Assembly: GCA_963843465.1 (NCBI GenBank)
Contig: CAWJKP010000001.1
Location: 124,001 to 188,000 of the forward strand
Length of the DNA stretch: 64,000 nt
Reading direction: 5' to 3'
Origin: CAWJKP01 sp963843465
GTDB lineage: Bacteria; Planctomycetota; Planctomycetia; Pirellulales; Thermoguttaceae
Part shown: piece after piece, positions 17,938 to 26,910 of the stretch
Layout of the letters: every line of letters begins with the position of its first letter
How positions within the stretch are numbered: the first letter of the stretch is position 1
Program-made: the position numbers and the translations under genes
Notes under the pieces: generated by a model
Told to the model about the DNA's origin: nothing
Databases searched by the model: none
The model's input: only the letters and a program-made list of their open reading frames with translations

Positions 17938-19026
17938 TTAGTAGCTCTTCTCGTCGATGGGGTTCTGGTCGTTGCGGCTGCAGAGGTTGGCGAAGACCCT
18001 AGGGTCCACAAAATACATGATGCTCTGCACATGGCCGTCGCAGAAGACGAAGTTGCACGTGTTGACGTGGGGGCTGCCGAAGTGATCCTGGTCCGAATAG
18101 CCCGGCCTATCTTGTATGGGCGGGCTGGTGCCTATGCGGAACAGGTCGTTGTCGAAGCCGACATACAGGTTCTCGTTGTCCGCGGGGTCGCTGCCGTTGT
18201 AGTAGTTGTCGGGTTCCAAGTACTTCTCGCCGATCATGATCGTTTGGTTCATCCCGTCGATCACCATCGCCGGCTTGACCTCGCTCCCTTGGAAAGAAAC
18301 GCCGGTGGTTTGACTCGACGGCGGCCAGCAACCCGAGCACACCGAGCCCGAGGAGTTGGCGGCCCCGCAGATCGGCCAGTACTCAGGCGTGGGCACGGTG
18401 GGGTCTGGCGGCTCGCCGGGGGTCATGCCGTCACAATATTGATCCGCACTGTCGCCCGAGCAGATGGCATAATCGCCCCGCGCTTCCTGGGTGATGGAAT
18501 TAACGTTGCCATAAGTAAGCCCACTGGTGTGCGGGTAGAGGATGGCCCGCCGGCGGCTGGGACAATTCATGAACAAAAGCGGCGTCTGGACCATGGTGAC
18601 GTTAAGTTGCGATTTGGTGGTCATGGCGGAGGAGGTGAGGCCGAGGCCGAAGCCGAGTTGGTGAATCGCATCATTGCCCAAGTAGGGCAGGATGTTGTAG
18701 ACCCAACCGCCTATCTGTTGCCGATGGAAGCCGCGGTCGGGATCGCCGACCCAGCCCCAGCCCCAGCCGCCCGTGGGAAAGAAGCCCTGGTGCGCAACGT
18801 GTTGCAGGCAACCCAGCCCGAGCTGCTTGAGGTTGTTCATGCACTGCGACCGGCGGGCCGCTTCCCGGGCATTGTTCACGGCCGGCAACAAAAGGCCCAT
18901 GAGAATGCCGATGATCGTCACCACCACCAGCAACTCGACGAGCGTGAACCCACCGGGCTGCGACCGCAGATTTCGCTCGTCCCCGCCAGCGGATCTCCTC
19001 GAAGCGAGAATCGAAGCCATGCACAC
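17938..19026 (-). CDS. DUF1559 domain protein with type II pseudopilin N-terminus
   Basis: A 362-residue member of the large planctomycete DUF1559 family. The prepilin cleavage and methylation motif is GGFTLVELLVVVTIIGILMG, about residue 27, followed by the family block AVNNAREAARRSQCMNNLKQ. C-terminal hallmarks are the H-x-G-x-x-N-x-x-F-x-D-G-H motif, here SPHVNTCNFVFCDGHVQSI. Predicted to be an exported pilin-like surface protein processed by prepilin peptidase. An upstream in-frame start (MCMASILASRR) is equally possible as MASILASRR at 19020. Confidence 0.92.
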   Translation of the reverse strand: MCMASILASRRSAGGDERNLRSQPGGFTLVELLVVVTIIGILMGLLLPAVNNAREAARRSQCMNNLKQLGLGCLQHVAHQGFFPTGGWGWGWVGDPDRGFHRQQIGGWVYNILPYLGNDAIHQLGFGLGLTSSAMTTKSQLNVTMVQTPLLFMNCPSRRRAILYPHTSGLTYGNVNSITQEARGDYAICSGDSADQYCDGMTPGEPPDPTVPTPEYWPICGAANSSGSVCSGCWPPSSQTTGVSFQGSEVKPAMVIDGMNQTIMIGEKYLEPDNYYNGSDPADNENLYVGFDNDLFRIGTSPPIQDRPGYSDQDHFGSPHVNTCNFVFCDGHVQSIMYFVDPRVFANLCSRNDQNPIDEKSY

Positions 19027-19457
19027 CTCCGCAGCGGAATCGCTGAAATGACGACAAAAAAGACCCGAGTCGACCGGCTCTTCCCCGCTTGCCCGGTCTC
19101 TATCTTACCGCAAGACGACCGTTTCAGGCAAGAAGTTAGGAGTAAGGAGTAAGGAGTCAGGAGTCAGGAGTCAGAAGCAAGGAGTCAGAAGTAAGGAGTC
19201 AGGAGTCGGGGGAAAGACGCCCGCGTCGGGCGTGCCCCCCAATCGCCAGGCAACGTCGCTGAACTGGTGAACGCGCGTTCATATCAACAGAGGCATCTCA
19301 CCCGGTTCCATTTTTCATTCTATCCTGCACCCGGCTGGAAGTGCGCCGCTGGTAGTCCCGCCTTCAGGCGGTCTTGCGGCAGACTTCCGGCTAAAGCCGG
19401 TACTACGAACCCATGTCATTTCGTCCCGCGTGCAGTATAACTCCTGACTCCTAACTC
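19027..19457. other. Intergenic stretch with purine-rich repeats and a family E palindrome
   Basis: About 19134-19205 holds degenerate direct repeats of GGAGTCAGGAGTAA type, mirrored at 19440-19480 as CTCCTGACTCCTAACTCC. 19339-19408 holds a family E palindrome. No gene is evident. Confidence 0.7.
19339..19408. repeat. Palindromic repeat, family E
   Basis: GTAGTCCCGCCTTCAGGCGG, a short middle, then CCGGCTAAAGCCGGTACTAC: two hairpins inside an overall inverted repeat. The copy at 33667-33736 also shares the preceding GAARTGCGCCG. Confidence 0.85.
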
Positions 19458-21218
19458 CTAACTCCTAGCTCCTAACTTCTGTGCGGGCCGCCAGTCGACC
19501 AATTGCAGCTCGACGCTCGAACGCCCCTTGAAGGTGTTAATCATCGGGCGGAAGGCCACCTCCAACGAGCCGGCGGCGGGGGTCAGCTCCGCGATCCGCT
19601 CGCCGCAGCCGAACGCCACCGCCCGCATCGTCACCGTGTGCTGCTTCAGTCGCACGGCAAGATGCCGGCCGGACGACCCGAGCGGCTTGGCGGGCTCGGC
19701 CAAGGTGACCCCCGTGGCGCACAACAGCGGCCGGTGATTGCTGTGGCCGAAAGGGGCCAGTTGCTCGATCTGCCGCACGATCCGCTCGCTGAAGACGCTC
19801 AGCGGGGCCTCCGCGTCGATGAACAGCTCCGCTACCCGGCCTTCGTCGGCGATCTGCCCGGCCGCCAATTCGCAAAAATCGGTGCGGAAGGCATCGAGCT
19901 TCTCCGGCTCGATCGTCAAACCGGCCGCCGCCGCATGACCGCCGTGGCTCAGCAGATGCTCGGCGCAGGACTCCAGCGCCGCGTGCAGATTGAAGCCGGG
20001 CACGCTCCGGGCGGAGCCGTGCCCCGGCTTGACCCCCAGCGCGTCCCAGGCGATCAACACCACCGGCCGGTGATACTTCTCCGCCAGCCGGCCGGCCACA
20101 ATGCCGATCACGCCCGCGTGCCAGCCGTGGTCGGCCAGGACCATCGCGGCGTCGTTTTCCGGGTCGAACTGCTCCTTGGCCTGCTTGTTGGCCGCCAGGT
20201 AGATGCTGTTTTCCAGCTTCTGCCGGCTGCCGTTCAGTCCGTCGACGTAGCGGGCCAACTCGTCGGCTCGCTCGGGACGGTCGGTCAACAGCAGCTCGAC
20301 GGCAAGCTGGGCCTGGCCTAAGCGTCCGGCCGCGTTGAGCCGGGGCCCGAGCGTGAAGCCCACGTCCTCGGCGTCGATCTTGCGTTTCTCGGCCAGCCCG
20401 GCCACCTGCAGCAAGGTCGCCAGGCCCAGCGAGGGCTTTTCCTGGATCGTCGCCAGGCCGTGGCGGACGAGGATCCGGTTCTCGTCGACCAGGGGCACCA
20501 CGTCGGCGACCGTCCCCAGGGCCGCCAGTCCCAGGGCCTGGACCAGGTAGTCCTTCATCGCCTGCCCCACCCGCTTGGCCCCGCTGGCCTGTTGACAGAC
20601 GGCCCAGGCCAGCTTGAAGGCCACCCCGGAGCCGCTCAAGCCGCGAAACGGATAGGGCTGTCCCGGCAGGCCCGGATGAACGATCGCCGCGGCCTGGGGA
20701 AGTTGCGGACCCGGCTCGTGGTGGTCGGTGACGATCAGCTCGACCCCGCACTCCCGGGCCACCGCCGCCTCCGCCAGGCTGCCGATCCCGCAGTCGACGG
20801 AAACGATGATCTCGGCCTTTTCCCCTGCCAACCGGCGGATCGCCTCCGGGTTCAGACCGTAGCCTTCGTCGATGCGGTGCGGCACATAGTAGCCGGTGTT
20901 GCCCCCGAGAAGCTTCAGACACTGGCAGAGCAAGGCCGTGCCGGTAATGCCGTCAACGTCGTAATCGCCGTAGACCACGATCCGACGCCCCTGGCGCAGG
21001 GCCCGATGAATCCGCTCGGCGGCCGCCCAACAACCGGGCAGAAGCTCGGGCTCACGCAGGGCCGAGAGCTTGGGATCGAGGAATCGGCGGGCCTGATCGG
21101 GATCGCGAATCCCCCGGCAGACGAGAAGCTGGGCGACAACGGCGGGCACCATTGCCCCATGCTCCAGGGCGGCAATGCGCTCCGCGTCGTGGGGGTGTAT
21201 CCGCCAACGCTTGGACAT
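19458..21218 (-). CDS. recJ: Single-stranded-DNA-specific exonuclease RecJ
   Basis: 5'-3' single-strand DNA exonuclease acting in recombination and mismatch repair. 586 residues, typical length. DHH-family motifs are present: VVYGDYDVDGITGTALL (motif I), SVDCGIGS (motif II), VTDHHEPG (motif III), and GGHAAAAG in the DHHA1 domain (HLLSHGGHAAAAGLTI), followed by the OB-fold domain. The start ATG at 21218 gives MSKRWRIHPHD. It lies just downstream of rpmG on the same strand. Confidence 0.95.
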   Translation of the reverse strand: MSKRWRIHPHDAERIAALEHGAMVPAVVAQLLVCRGIRDPDQARRFLDPKLSALREPELLPGCWAAAERIHRALRQGRRIVVYGDYDVDGITGTALLCQCLKLLGGNTGYYVPHRIDEGYGLNPEAIRRLAGEKAEIIVSVDCGIGSLAEAAVARECGVELIVTDHHEPGPQLPQAAAIVHPGLPGQPYPFRGLSGSGVAFKLAWAVCQQASGAKRVGQAMKDYLVQALGLAALGTVADVVPLVDENRILVRHGLATIQEKPSLGLATLLQVAGLAEKRKIDAEDVGFTLGPRLNAAGRLGQAQLAVELLLTDRPERADELARYVDGLNGSRQKLENSIYLAANKQAKEQFDPENDAAMVLADHGWHAGVIGIVAGRLAEKYHRPVVLIAWDALGVKPGHGSARSVPGFNLHAALESCAEHLLSHGGHAAAAGLTIEPEKLDAFRTDFCELAAGQIADEGRVAELFIDAEAPLSVFSERIVRQIEQLAPFGHSNHRPLLCATGVTLAEPAKPLGSSGRHLAVRLKQHTVTMRAVAFGCGERIAELTPAAGSLEVAFRPMINTFKGRSSVELQLVDWRPAQKLGARS

Positions 21219-21243
21219 CCACCGACCGCCCGGCCGTGGGCCG

Positions 21244-21408
21244 TTACTTCTTCTTTTCCGAGTGCAAGGTGTGCTTGCGGAGTCGCGGGCAGTATTTCTT
21301 CAGTTTGAGCTTCTCCCCGCCCGTCTTCCGCTTCAGGGAGTAGTTGTAGTCGCCCGTCTCCTCGCAGACGAGAAAGATCGTTTCAGACTTCTTTTTCTTG
21401 CCGGCCAT
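21244..21408 (-). CDS. rpmG: 50S ribosomal protein bL33
   Basis: A 54-residue gene. The protein starts MAGKKKKSETIFLVCEETGD and ends YCPRLRKHTLHSEKKK, a clear bL33 of the planctomycete type. Only one cysteine of the zinc-ribbon pattern remains on each side (VCEETG and YCPR). It is a structural protein of the large ribosomal subunit near the E site. It sits 25 nt upstream of recJ, probably in one transcript. Confidence 0.93.
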   Translation of the reverse strand: MAGKKKKSETIFLVCEETGDYNYSLKRKTGGEKLKLKKYCPRLRKHTLHSEKKK

Positions 21409-21515
21409 TGCTCGACGTTCTCCGCAGAATCGCCCCGGCAGCGTGGGGACTTGGTCGATCTCAAACCGCTGATTGTACCTGTTGGCCGGCGATTAGGGAA
21501 CGGGCAATTGGGGAA

Positions 21516-22310
21516 ATAAAGGGGACAGGCGCATATATTGACATAGATAGGATAAATAGGTAGACTATCGCCATGCCTCGAACCGCAAGAGTCGCGCCTG
21601 GAGGGATGGTGTTTCACGTCCTCAATCGGGGCGTGGGACGGATGCAGATATTCGACCACGAGCGGGACTACGCCGCTTTCCGCCGAGTCGTCGAAGAGAC
21701 GTTGCGCGTGGCTCCGATCCGCATCTGTGCGTACTGTTGGATGCCCAACCACTGGCACTTCGTCCTCTGGCCTCAAGGCGATGGCGAGCTGTCAGGGTTC
21801 GTGCAGCGCATGACCAACATGCATACGCAACGCTGGCAGCGGGCAAAGCAGCGCGTTGGCTACGGACATCTATATCAAGGCCGGTTCAAATCCTTTCCGG
21901 TCGAGACTGACGAGCACTTCTACACCGTCGTGCGGTATGTGGAGCGGAACGCCTTGCGTGCCGGCCTCGTTCCCCGCGCCGAGGTTTGGCCGTGGGGCAG
22001 CTTACAACTGCGTTCGCGTGGGCAACATTCACCACTGCTGGCCGACTGGCCTCTGCGACAACCCTCCGACTGGCTTGAGCATGTCAACGCGCCGCAGACC
22101 GAGGCCGAGCTTGCGGCCATCCGCCACTGTCTTCAGCGTGGCAGTCCGTACGGCACGACGATCTGGGCTGAAGAAGCCGCCGAGCGGCTCGGCCTGCAAT
22201 CGACGCTCCACCCTCGGGGCCGACCATCCGCCGGTCGATGCTGAATGGTCCACACAGCAATCGCCACCATACTACTCATATTGCCCAATATATGCGCCTG
22301 TCCCCTTTAT
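21516..22310. mobile_element. RAYT unit with perfect 25-bp inverted ends
   Basis: Left end 21516-21540 (ATAAAGGGGACAGGCGCATA plus TATTG) and right end 22286-22310 are perfect inverse complements over 25 bp and enclose a single REP-associated tyrosine transposase gene. The right end overlaps the stop codon of the NtrC-type gene at 22307. RAYT genes mobilise or maintain REP palindromes, which are abundant in this window. Confidence 0.88.
21573..22244 (+). CDS. REP-associated tyrosine transposase (RAYT, Y1_Tnp/HUH)
   Basis: 223-residue HUH-type single-strand DNA transposase of the IS200/RAYT superfamily. The N-terminal PRTARVAPGGMVFHVLNRGV is a RAYT hallmark. The HUH motif is WMPNHWHFVLWP, and the catalytic tyrosine is probably in the helix RYVERNALRAGLV after the conserved GHLYQGRFKSF. 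RAYTs cut and join REP hairpins rather than moving as classical IS elements. It is flanked by 25-bp inverted repeats of the AAAGGGGACAGG class. It inserts between rpmG/recJ and the NtrC-type gene. Confidence 0.93.
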   Translation: MPRTARVAPGGMVFHVLNRGVGRMQIFDHERDYAAFRRVVEETLRVAPIRICAYCWMPNHWHFVLWPQGDGELSGFVQRMTNMHTQRWQRAKQRVGYGHLYQGRFKSFPVETDEHFYTVVRYVERNALRAGLVPRAEVWPWGSLQLRSRGQHSPLLADWPLRQPSDWLEHVNAPQTEAELAAIRHCLQRGSPYGTTIWAEEAAERLGLQSTLHPRGRPSAGRC

Positions 22311-23746
22311 GCTTCGACGTTCACCTTCCGGCCAATGGAAATCCCCAGGGAGTGGATCTTGTTCCGCAGGCTGCCGCGGGTGATGCCGAGGATCATGGCC
22401 GCCCTGGACTGGTTGCCCTCGGCTGCCCGGAGCACGCGGGTCAAGAGATACTTCTCCATCACTTCCAGGGCCTCCGCGTAGAGATTGACCGAGCCGGCCT
22501 CCAGCCGCTCGCCGACCAGCGCCTCCAGATCGCCGGGCGGCAGATCCTCGTTAGGGGAGTTTTCGCCGGCGGCGTACGGCAGGCGGACCATCTCCGGCAG
22601 GAATTCGGGAATAATCACCGGTCCCGATGCCTGGACCATCGCCTTTTTGAGCACGCTCTGCAATTCCCGCACGTTCCCCGGCCAGCGGTAGTGCATCAAC
22701 AGATCGAGGGCCGGCCTGGAAACGGTCTGGATATCCTTGGCCAACTGGCGGTTGAAACGGGCGAGGAAGTAATCGACCAGCAGGGGGATGTCGCTGGTCC
22801 GCTGGCGCAGCGGCGGCAGGTCGATGGTGAAGCCGTTGAGGCGGTAGTAAAGGTCGGAGCGGAAAGTGCCGTCGGCGACCATCTGTTCGAGGTTGCGGTT
22901 GGTGGCGGCGATGATCCGCACGTCGGTCTGAATGGTCTGGTTGCCGCCGACCCGCTCGAACTGCTGCTCCTGCAGCACCCGCAGCAGCTTGCTTTGCAGC
23001 AGGGGGGACATGTCGCCGACTTCGTCCAGCAGGATCGTGCCGCCGTTGCACTGCTCGAACTTGCCGATCCGCCGCTGGTCGGCGCCGGTGAAGGCCCCCT
23101 TTTCGTGGCCGAACAGCTCGCTTTCCAGCAGCGACTCGGTAATCGCCGCGCAGTTGACGGCCAGGAACGGCCCGCCCGAGCGGTTGCTGTGCTGGTAGAT
23201 CGCCCGGGCGACGAGTTCCTTGCCGGTGCCGCTTTCGCCGCGGAAGAGCACGGTGACGTCCTTCGAGGCCACGCGGCCGATGGCCTTGTAGACCTCCTGC
23301 ATCTGCGGGCTGCGGCCGATGAGCTGGTCGCCGTGGGCGTCAACGGCGGCGGAATCGGGGACGCTGACGGGCACGCTGGTCAGCCGGCGGATCTCCTGGG
23401 CCTGGCCGACGAGTTGGCGGACCCTGGCGAGGTCCAGCGGCTTGAGCAGGTAGTCATAGGCCCCCAGCTTCATGGCCTCGATGGCCGTGTCGCCGGAGCC
23501 GTCGGCGGTGACGAAAATCACCGGCAGCCGCGGATCGGCGTCGTGGACCCGGCGGAAGAGGTCCAGCCCGGACGCCCCCGGCAGCACCACGTCCAGCAGC
23601 ACCACGTCGGGCCGGTGCTGCCGGACAGACGCCAGCCCATCCTCGGCGTTGCCCGACGCCAGGACTTGGACGTCCGCCCCGTCCAGCGCTTGGCGGACCA
23701 GGTGGCGGACACTGCGATCGTCGTCGATGACCAGAACGGACGACAT
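22307..23746 (-). CDS. NtrC-family sigma-54-dependent response regulator
   Basis: Two-component transcription activator. The receiver domain (residues 1-120) has the acidic cluster VIDDD, phosphoacceptor D52 (VVLLDVVLPG) and the conserved Lys in LLKPLD. The sigma-54 AAA+ domain has Walker A GESGTGKE, the sigma-54 contact loop GAFTGA, Walker B GGTILLDEVGD and the R-finger region. A Fis-type helix-turn-helix ends the protein (NQSRAAMILGITRGSLRNKI). The start at 23746 (MSSVLVIDDD) is preferred over 23761. The stop codon lies inside the right inverted repeat of the RAYT unit, so the last residues may have been changed by that insertion. No kinase is adjacent. Confidence 0.94.
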   Translation of the reverse strand: MSSVLVIDDDRSVRHLVRQALDGADVQVLASGNAEDGLASVRQHRPDVVLLDVVLPGASGLDLFRRVHDADPRLPVIFVTADGSGDTAIEAMKLGAYDYLLKPLDLARVRQLVGQAQEIRRLTSVPVSVPDSAAVDAHGDQLIGRSPQMQEVYKAIGRVASKDVTVLFRGESGTGKELVARAIYQHSNRSGGPFLAVNCAAITESLLESELFGHEKGAFTGADQRRIGKFEQCNGGTILLDEVGDMSPLLQSKLLRVLQEQQFERVGGNQTIQTDVRIIAATNRNLEQMVADGTFRSDLYYRLNGFTIDLPPLRQRTSDIPLLVDYFLARFNRQLAKDIQTVSRPALDLLMHYRWPGNVRELQSVLKKAMVQASGPVIIPEFLPEMVRLPYAAGENSPNEDLPPGDLEALVGERLEAGSVNLYAEALEVMEKYLLTRVLRAAEGNQSRAAMILGITRGSLRNKIHSLGISIGRKVNVEA

Positions 23747-23835
23747 AGAAACATCCCTCAAGGAAACGGGGACTATGTCTATTGTTGCCGATTGCGCGCC
23801 GGGGACAACCGGGTTTTCCCGCGGGGCAGGGGGAG

Positions 23836-23878
23836 AAAAGGGGTCAGAACGATTTATTAAATCGTTCTGACCCCTTTT
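23836..23878. repeat. Perfect palindrome (REP-like), left copy
   Basis: 21-nt arms starting AAAAGGGGTCAGAACG with a single central T. An identical core is at 24784-24838. The pair brackets the toxin-antitoxin module. Resembles the RAYT end AAAGGGGACAGG in its first part. Confidence 0.95.
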
Positions 23879-24058
23879 CCACCCCTCGCCCGGCGCCCCT
23901 GCGCCGGTGTGTCGCTACCGACGCGTCTCAGATCGGGTAGTTCGAGCGCGGCGCGTCTCCCGCGAGTGGGCCAAGTTGCCTCAGCCTCAGTTCCGACTTA
24001 AGGGGGGGCTGATGCGACATGCGAGATGTTGCCAAGAAGAAGTGCGGCTCCTCTTGGC

Positions 24059-24361
24059 TTAGGCTTTCTTGCTCCGCAACGGTGCCGGTCGCTTGGCGCG
24101 GCGTGATTCCTCGACCTCCCGCCAAAAACGGGCGTGAGGGATTCCGCCGCCCTTTTGAATTTCCTCGTGCCCTTCCTCGAGAACGGAGCGCAGGGATCGC
24201 GACCGGCGCGAAGCGAGTTGCTCGGCTTCCGCCCTGTCTTGGACGGCCATCAGGACGGCGACGGGCTTGCCGTTGCGCGTGACAAGCACCGGTTGCTCGC
24301 GGCTGGCCTCCAGGTAATCCTCAAACTGTGCCGCGATCTTCGCGGCCGAGGCACTCTTCAC
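24059..24361 (-). CDS. Phd/YefM-type antitoxin
   Basis: About 100-residue antitoxin: ASAAKIAAQFEDYLEA and QPVLVTRNGKPVAVLMAV are the Phd/YefM DNA-binding domain, followed by a charged C-terminal toxin-binding tail. The GTG start at 24361 overlaps the toxin stop (GTGA), so the toxin is encoded first and translation is coupled. Expected to neutralise the RelE-like partner and repress the operon. Confidence 0.85.
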   Translation of the reverse strand: MKSASAAKIAAQFEDYLEASREQPVLVTRNGKPVAVLMAVQDRAEAEQLASRRSRSLRSVLEEGHEEIQKGGGIPHARFWREVEESRRAKRPAPLRSKKA

Positions 24362-24678
24362 AGCGTTACCTCCTCTCCACCAACAAGTAGCCGGTTCCGG
24401 TCCTTGACTCCAACGGCGACGATCCGTACTTGCCGGCGTTCGTGGTCGATTTGGTAGAACACGCGGAACCGATTGTTCGGACCGAACCGTAGCTCCCATT
24501 CTGCGTGAAAGGCGGCCGGCGGCTGAACGGGTTTGCGATTTCGGGTCTCCACGTCGGGCTCATGGGTCAACTGCTCCTCCGTTCTCTCGCGGATGAGCGA
24601 GTCATATTTCGCGTCGATCGCAACGAGGTGCTCATGCACTACGGGCGCGTAAACCAGAGAAAACTCTTCTCTTTTCAC
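24358..24678 (-). CDS. RelE/ParE-superfamily toxin
   Basis: A 106-residue protein with the RelE/ParE fold pattern: N-terminal strand FSLVYAPVVHEHLVAID, helix with RTEEQLTHEPD, then WELRFGPNNRFRVFYQID and VRIVAVGVKDRNRLLVGG, matching the conserved core arginines and C-terminal strand. Probably an mRNA interferase or gyrase inhibitor. It forms a toxin-first operon with the overlapping Phd-like gene. Confidence 0.85.
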   Translation of the reverse strand: MKREEFSLVYAPVVHEHLVAIDAKYDSLIRERTEEQLTHEPDVETRNRKPVQPPAAFHAEWELRFGPNNRFRVFYQIDHERRQVRIVAVGVKDRNRLLVGGEEVTL

Positions 24679-24783
24679 GGAAAGGTCCGCTACCCACGCC
24701 GATTCCCGCGTGTTTCAACCACCCCTACAGTCTACTGCTCTGGGGAAAAGGCTACAAGAGGCCGCCGCGGCTCCCCACCGCTC

Positions 24784-24838
24784 GGGGAGAAAAGGGGTCA
24801 GAACGATTTATTAAATCGTTCTGACCCCTTTTCTCCCC
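24784..24838. repeat. Perfect palindrome (REP-like), right copy
   Basis: 27-nt perfect arms (GGGGAGAAAAGGGGTCAGAA...) and one central T; the inner 43 bp equal 23836-23878. Lies upstream of the toxin gene. Confidence 0.95.
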
Positions 24839-24849
24839 CCGGTTTCAGC

Positions 24850-25192
24850 AGGAAGGTCTCGGTCCGCTCCGTCGGTGAGAACACGCGGCAGCAGGTGGAG
24901 GAGTACATTGCAAATCAGGTGGGCAAGCAGCGGTTCCTGGACCTGCGGTTCGAAGCCGCCTTGCGGCCATTCACCATCCGTTGCCCGGAGGTCGATCAAG
25001 GAATCGCCGCAAGAGATCGCGCTGGGGTTCCAAAACAATCTGGCCTACCTGCTCGGCCAGGTCCGGATTTGGCGTGCCGGGTTTTACGTCGGTACGTTCA
25101 GCGAGTACGACATGGGCGCGATTCGCGCGCGGGCCGATCGCTGCTAGCCGCCAATCTGCTTCACCATCGAGCAAGCTCGAAGGGGTCCGGAA
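24850..25192 (+). other. Unrecognised coding fragments
   Basis: Short stretches look protein-coding but shift frame: VEEYIANQVGKQRFLDLRFE (about 24890-24960) and ALGFQNNLAYLLGQVRIWRA followed by GFYVGTFSEYDMGAIRARAD (about 25015-25140). No family is recognised. They precede an ABC permease remnant, so the whole 24.85-25.53 kb stretch may be debris of several genes. Confidence 0.35.
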
Positions 25193-25528
25193 GTGAGTCC
25201 GGCGCGGGCCCTGCTCTGCGTGGCAATCCCCACCCGGCTGCCGATGCTGCCGAACCTCACGATCTGCGTCTCGGTCTACGCCCTGGGTCATCTTGTGCCG
25301 GTGCTGGTCAACTCCTCGATCGGGCAGTTTGAAGTGATGAACTTCGTGCGCCGGTTCTTTGTGGCCGTGCTCCCCGTGCTGGAACATTTCAGCATGGAGA
25401 GCGCCATTTCCACCGGCCAGCGTGTGCCCTGGGCCTACCTGGCCCCCGCAACCGTCTATGCCGCGCTCTACAGCCTGATGGCCCTGTTCCTGGCGCTGTT
25501 GCTGTTCGCGGACCGGGACATGGCATGA
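25193..25528 (+). pseudogene. C-terminal remnant of an ABC-2 type permease
   Basis: The segment TRLPMLPNLTICVSVYALGH, then LVNSSIGQFEVMNFVRRFF, LPVLEHFSMESAISTGQRVP and membrane helix YAALYSLMALFLALLLFADR, followed by DMA and stop, matches the last third of planctomycete ABC-2 type permeases. The ATP-binding partner and the N-terminal membrane helices are missing, so this is a truncated remnant. Confidence 0.6.
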
Positions 25529-25580
25529 GGGGGGCAAAGGTGGCAGGGGAAACGGGCTGTTGCGCCTGCCCAACCCGGCT

Positions 25581-25952
25581 TCAGTCCAAGTCGGGATTCT
25601 CGATATACGGCTTTGAAACCGTGACTGCCTTGTCATCAGGTGACGGGAAGATGCGATTCTGGTCTGATGGATCGCGTTTGACGGAGAATTCGACATTGAT
25701 CTTGAAACACTCGCGTTCGGGATGGCGGTAGCATTCGGGATTGAGGTATCGAACGGTCTCGAAACTCTGAATTCCTCCGTCCTCCTTCAAATGCTTCCCG
25801 ATCTCCGCTCTCGTCATCCCTGGCTTGATCTCCTTGAACCCCGCCAGGCATTTGCTCACCCATGCTTCCCGGTCCGCATGCTGCTTCCAAAGTGCAAGCA
25901 GAGCTGCGCAGAGGGCCAGCCCCGCTCCGATCGCAAGAAATCGCTTCAGCAT
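25581..25952 (-). CDS. Exported small protein with BamE/OmlA-like motif
   Basis: A 123-residue protein with an N-terminal signal or anchor (MLKRFLAIGAGLALCAALLAL). It contains FKEIKPGMTRAEIGKHLKED, the same P-G-M-T-x-x-E-(I/V) pattern found near the start of BamE/OmlA-fold domains, followed by a beta-rich tail with FKINVEFSVKRDPS. Likely envelope-located. The function is unknown; the homology to BamE is suggestive only. Confidence 0.65.
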   Translation of the reverse strand: MLKRFLAIGAGLALCAALLALWKQHADREAWVSKCLAGFKEIKPGMTRAEIGKHLKEDGGIQSFETVRYLNPECYRHPERECFKINVEFSVKRDPSDQNRIFPSPDDKAVTVSKPYIENPDLD

Positions 25953-26910
25953 TCGCGACCCTCCCCATATCACTCTACAGCTTTCCAGGCCCGGCTGTCC
26001 ACCCGATGGCACAAGCTGCCCGCTCTCGGGATCGAGGCCGGCAACGTTTGGCGCCTTGTGAAAATTGGCAACTGCTTTGCGGAATGGAGGAGTGGACCCC
26101 AGCCCGCTTGTCGGGCTGGTGAATGAGTTTTCTTAGCGAGGGATCTTGGGCAAGAGGGCGGGCTACGAAGGCGGGGTCGGGTGCGCATCGCCCGCCACCA
26201 AACTGGCATTGACCGCCAGGATTCGCGAGGATAGCACGTAGGATGATGTCACTCCAGTGGCGGGCAAGGGAACAGGAAAGGGGTCCGAAGTCGATTCCGA
26301 GACTGAAAAACGACTTCCGAACCCTTTGCCGGTCTCCGCACCTCAAAACCAAGATCGTAAGACATCGCCGTGTCGCACAACTCCAACAGCCGCACCTGCC
26401 GCGGCCGGAAACGGTGCGGCTTCCAGTCGCCGTGGAGCACCCGGGCGATCGTGCTCCGCCAGCCGCGTCGGGAGACGCATCGCCAGGGGCGGAGCCTGCG
26501 TCAAGTTCGCCACAAAACGTCGCTCCAGACGCACCGGCGACCCGGAAACTGCGCCTTCTTGGACGCCGTCGCTTCGGTTTGCGCCCCTCCAGAGCCGACA
26601 CTTCGCCAATTTACGCCGCTGAAGCGTGGACAGGGCGGCAATTCGCGTCGCTCGAGAGCGAACAGGGTGGCAATTTGCGTCGCGCCGAAGGCGTCGTCTC
26701 GCCGCTTGCCGGCGCGGCTGCCTTCCTCTATGGTTTCACTCGCAAAACGGGCGTTCTGACCTTACTTATTATCCGCAAATAGTTTGCGCCGGCGAGCGCA
26801 GGCGGCGTAGAGTGTCGAGCGCCCCCCGGGGGCGGGCCGGCGGAAAAAAAACGGGAAGGACTGCTGCAAGAATGACGCCCGTCTGACGCATTTCGGCGAC
26901 CGGCGCCCAC
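25953..26910. other. About 950 bp without a supported gene
   Basis: Frames here change repeatedly. One minus-strand stretch (about 26350-26470) reads WRSTIARVLHGDWKPHRFRP and onward, which looks like an eroded coding segment. An inverted repeat with arms AAAGGGGTCCGAAGTCG (26277-26293) and its near-complement (26311-26327, two mismatches) is present. Nothing else is supported. Confidence 0.5.

Noticed and set aside
18107..18340. Alternative frame inside the DUF1559 gene
   Set aside because: Shadow of the DUF1559 C-terminus; the true frame has the family motifs.
26250..26780. Overlapping frames rich in Arg and Ser
   Set aside because: Compositional, with no domain; only one short segment looked coding and it has stop codons on both sides.
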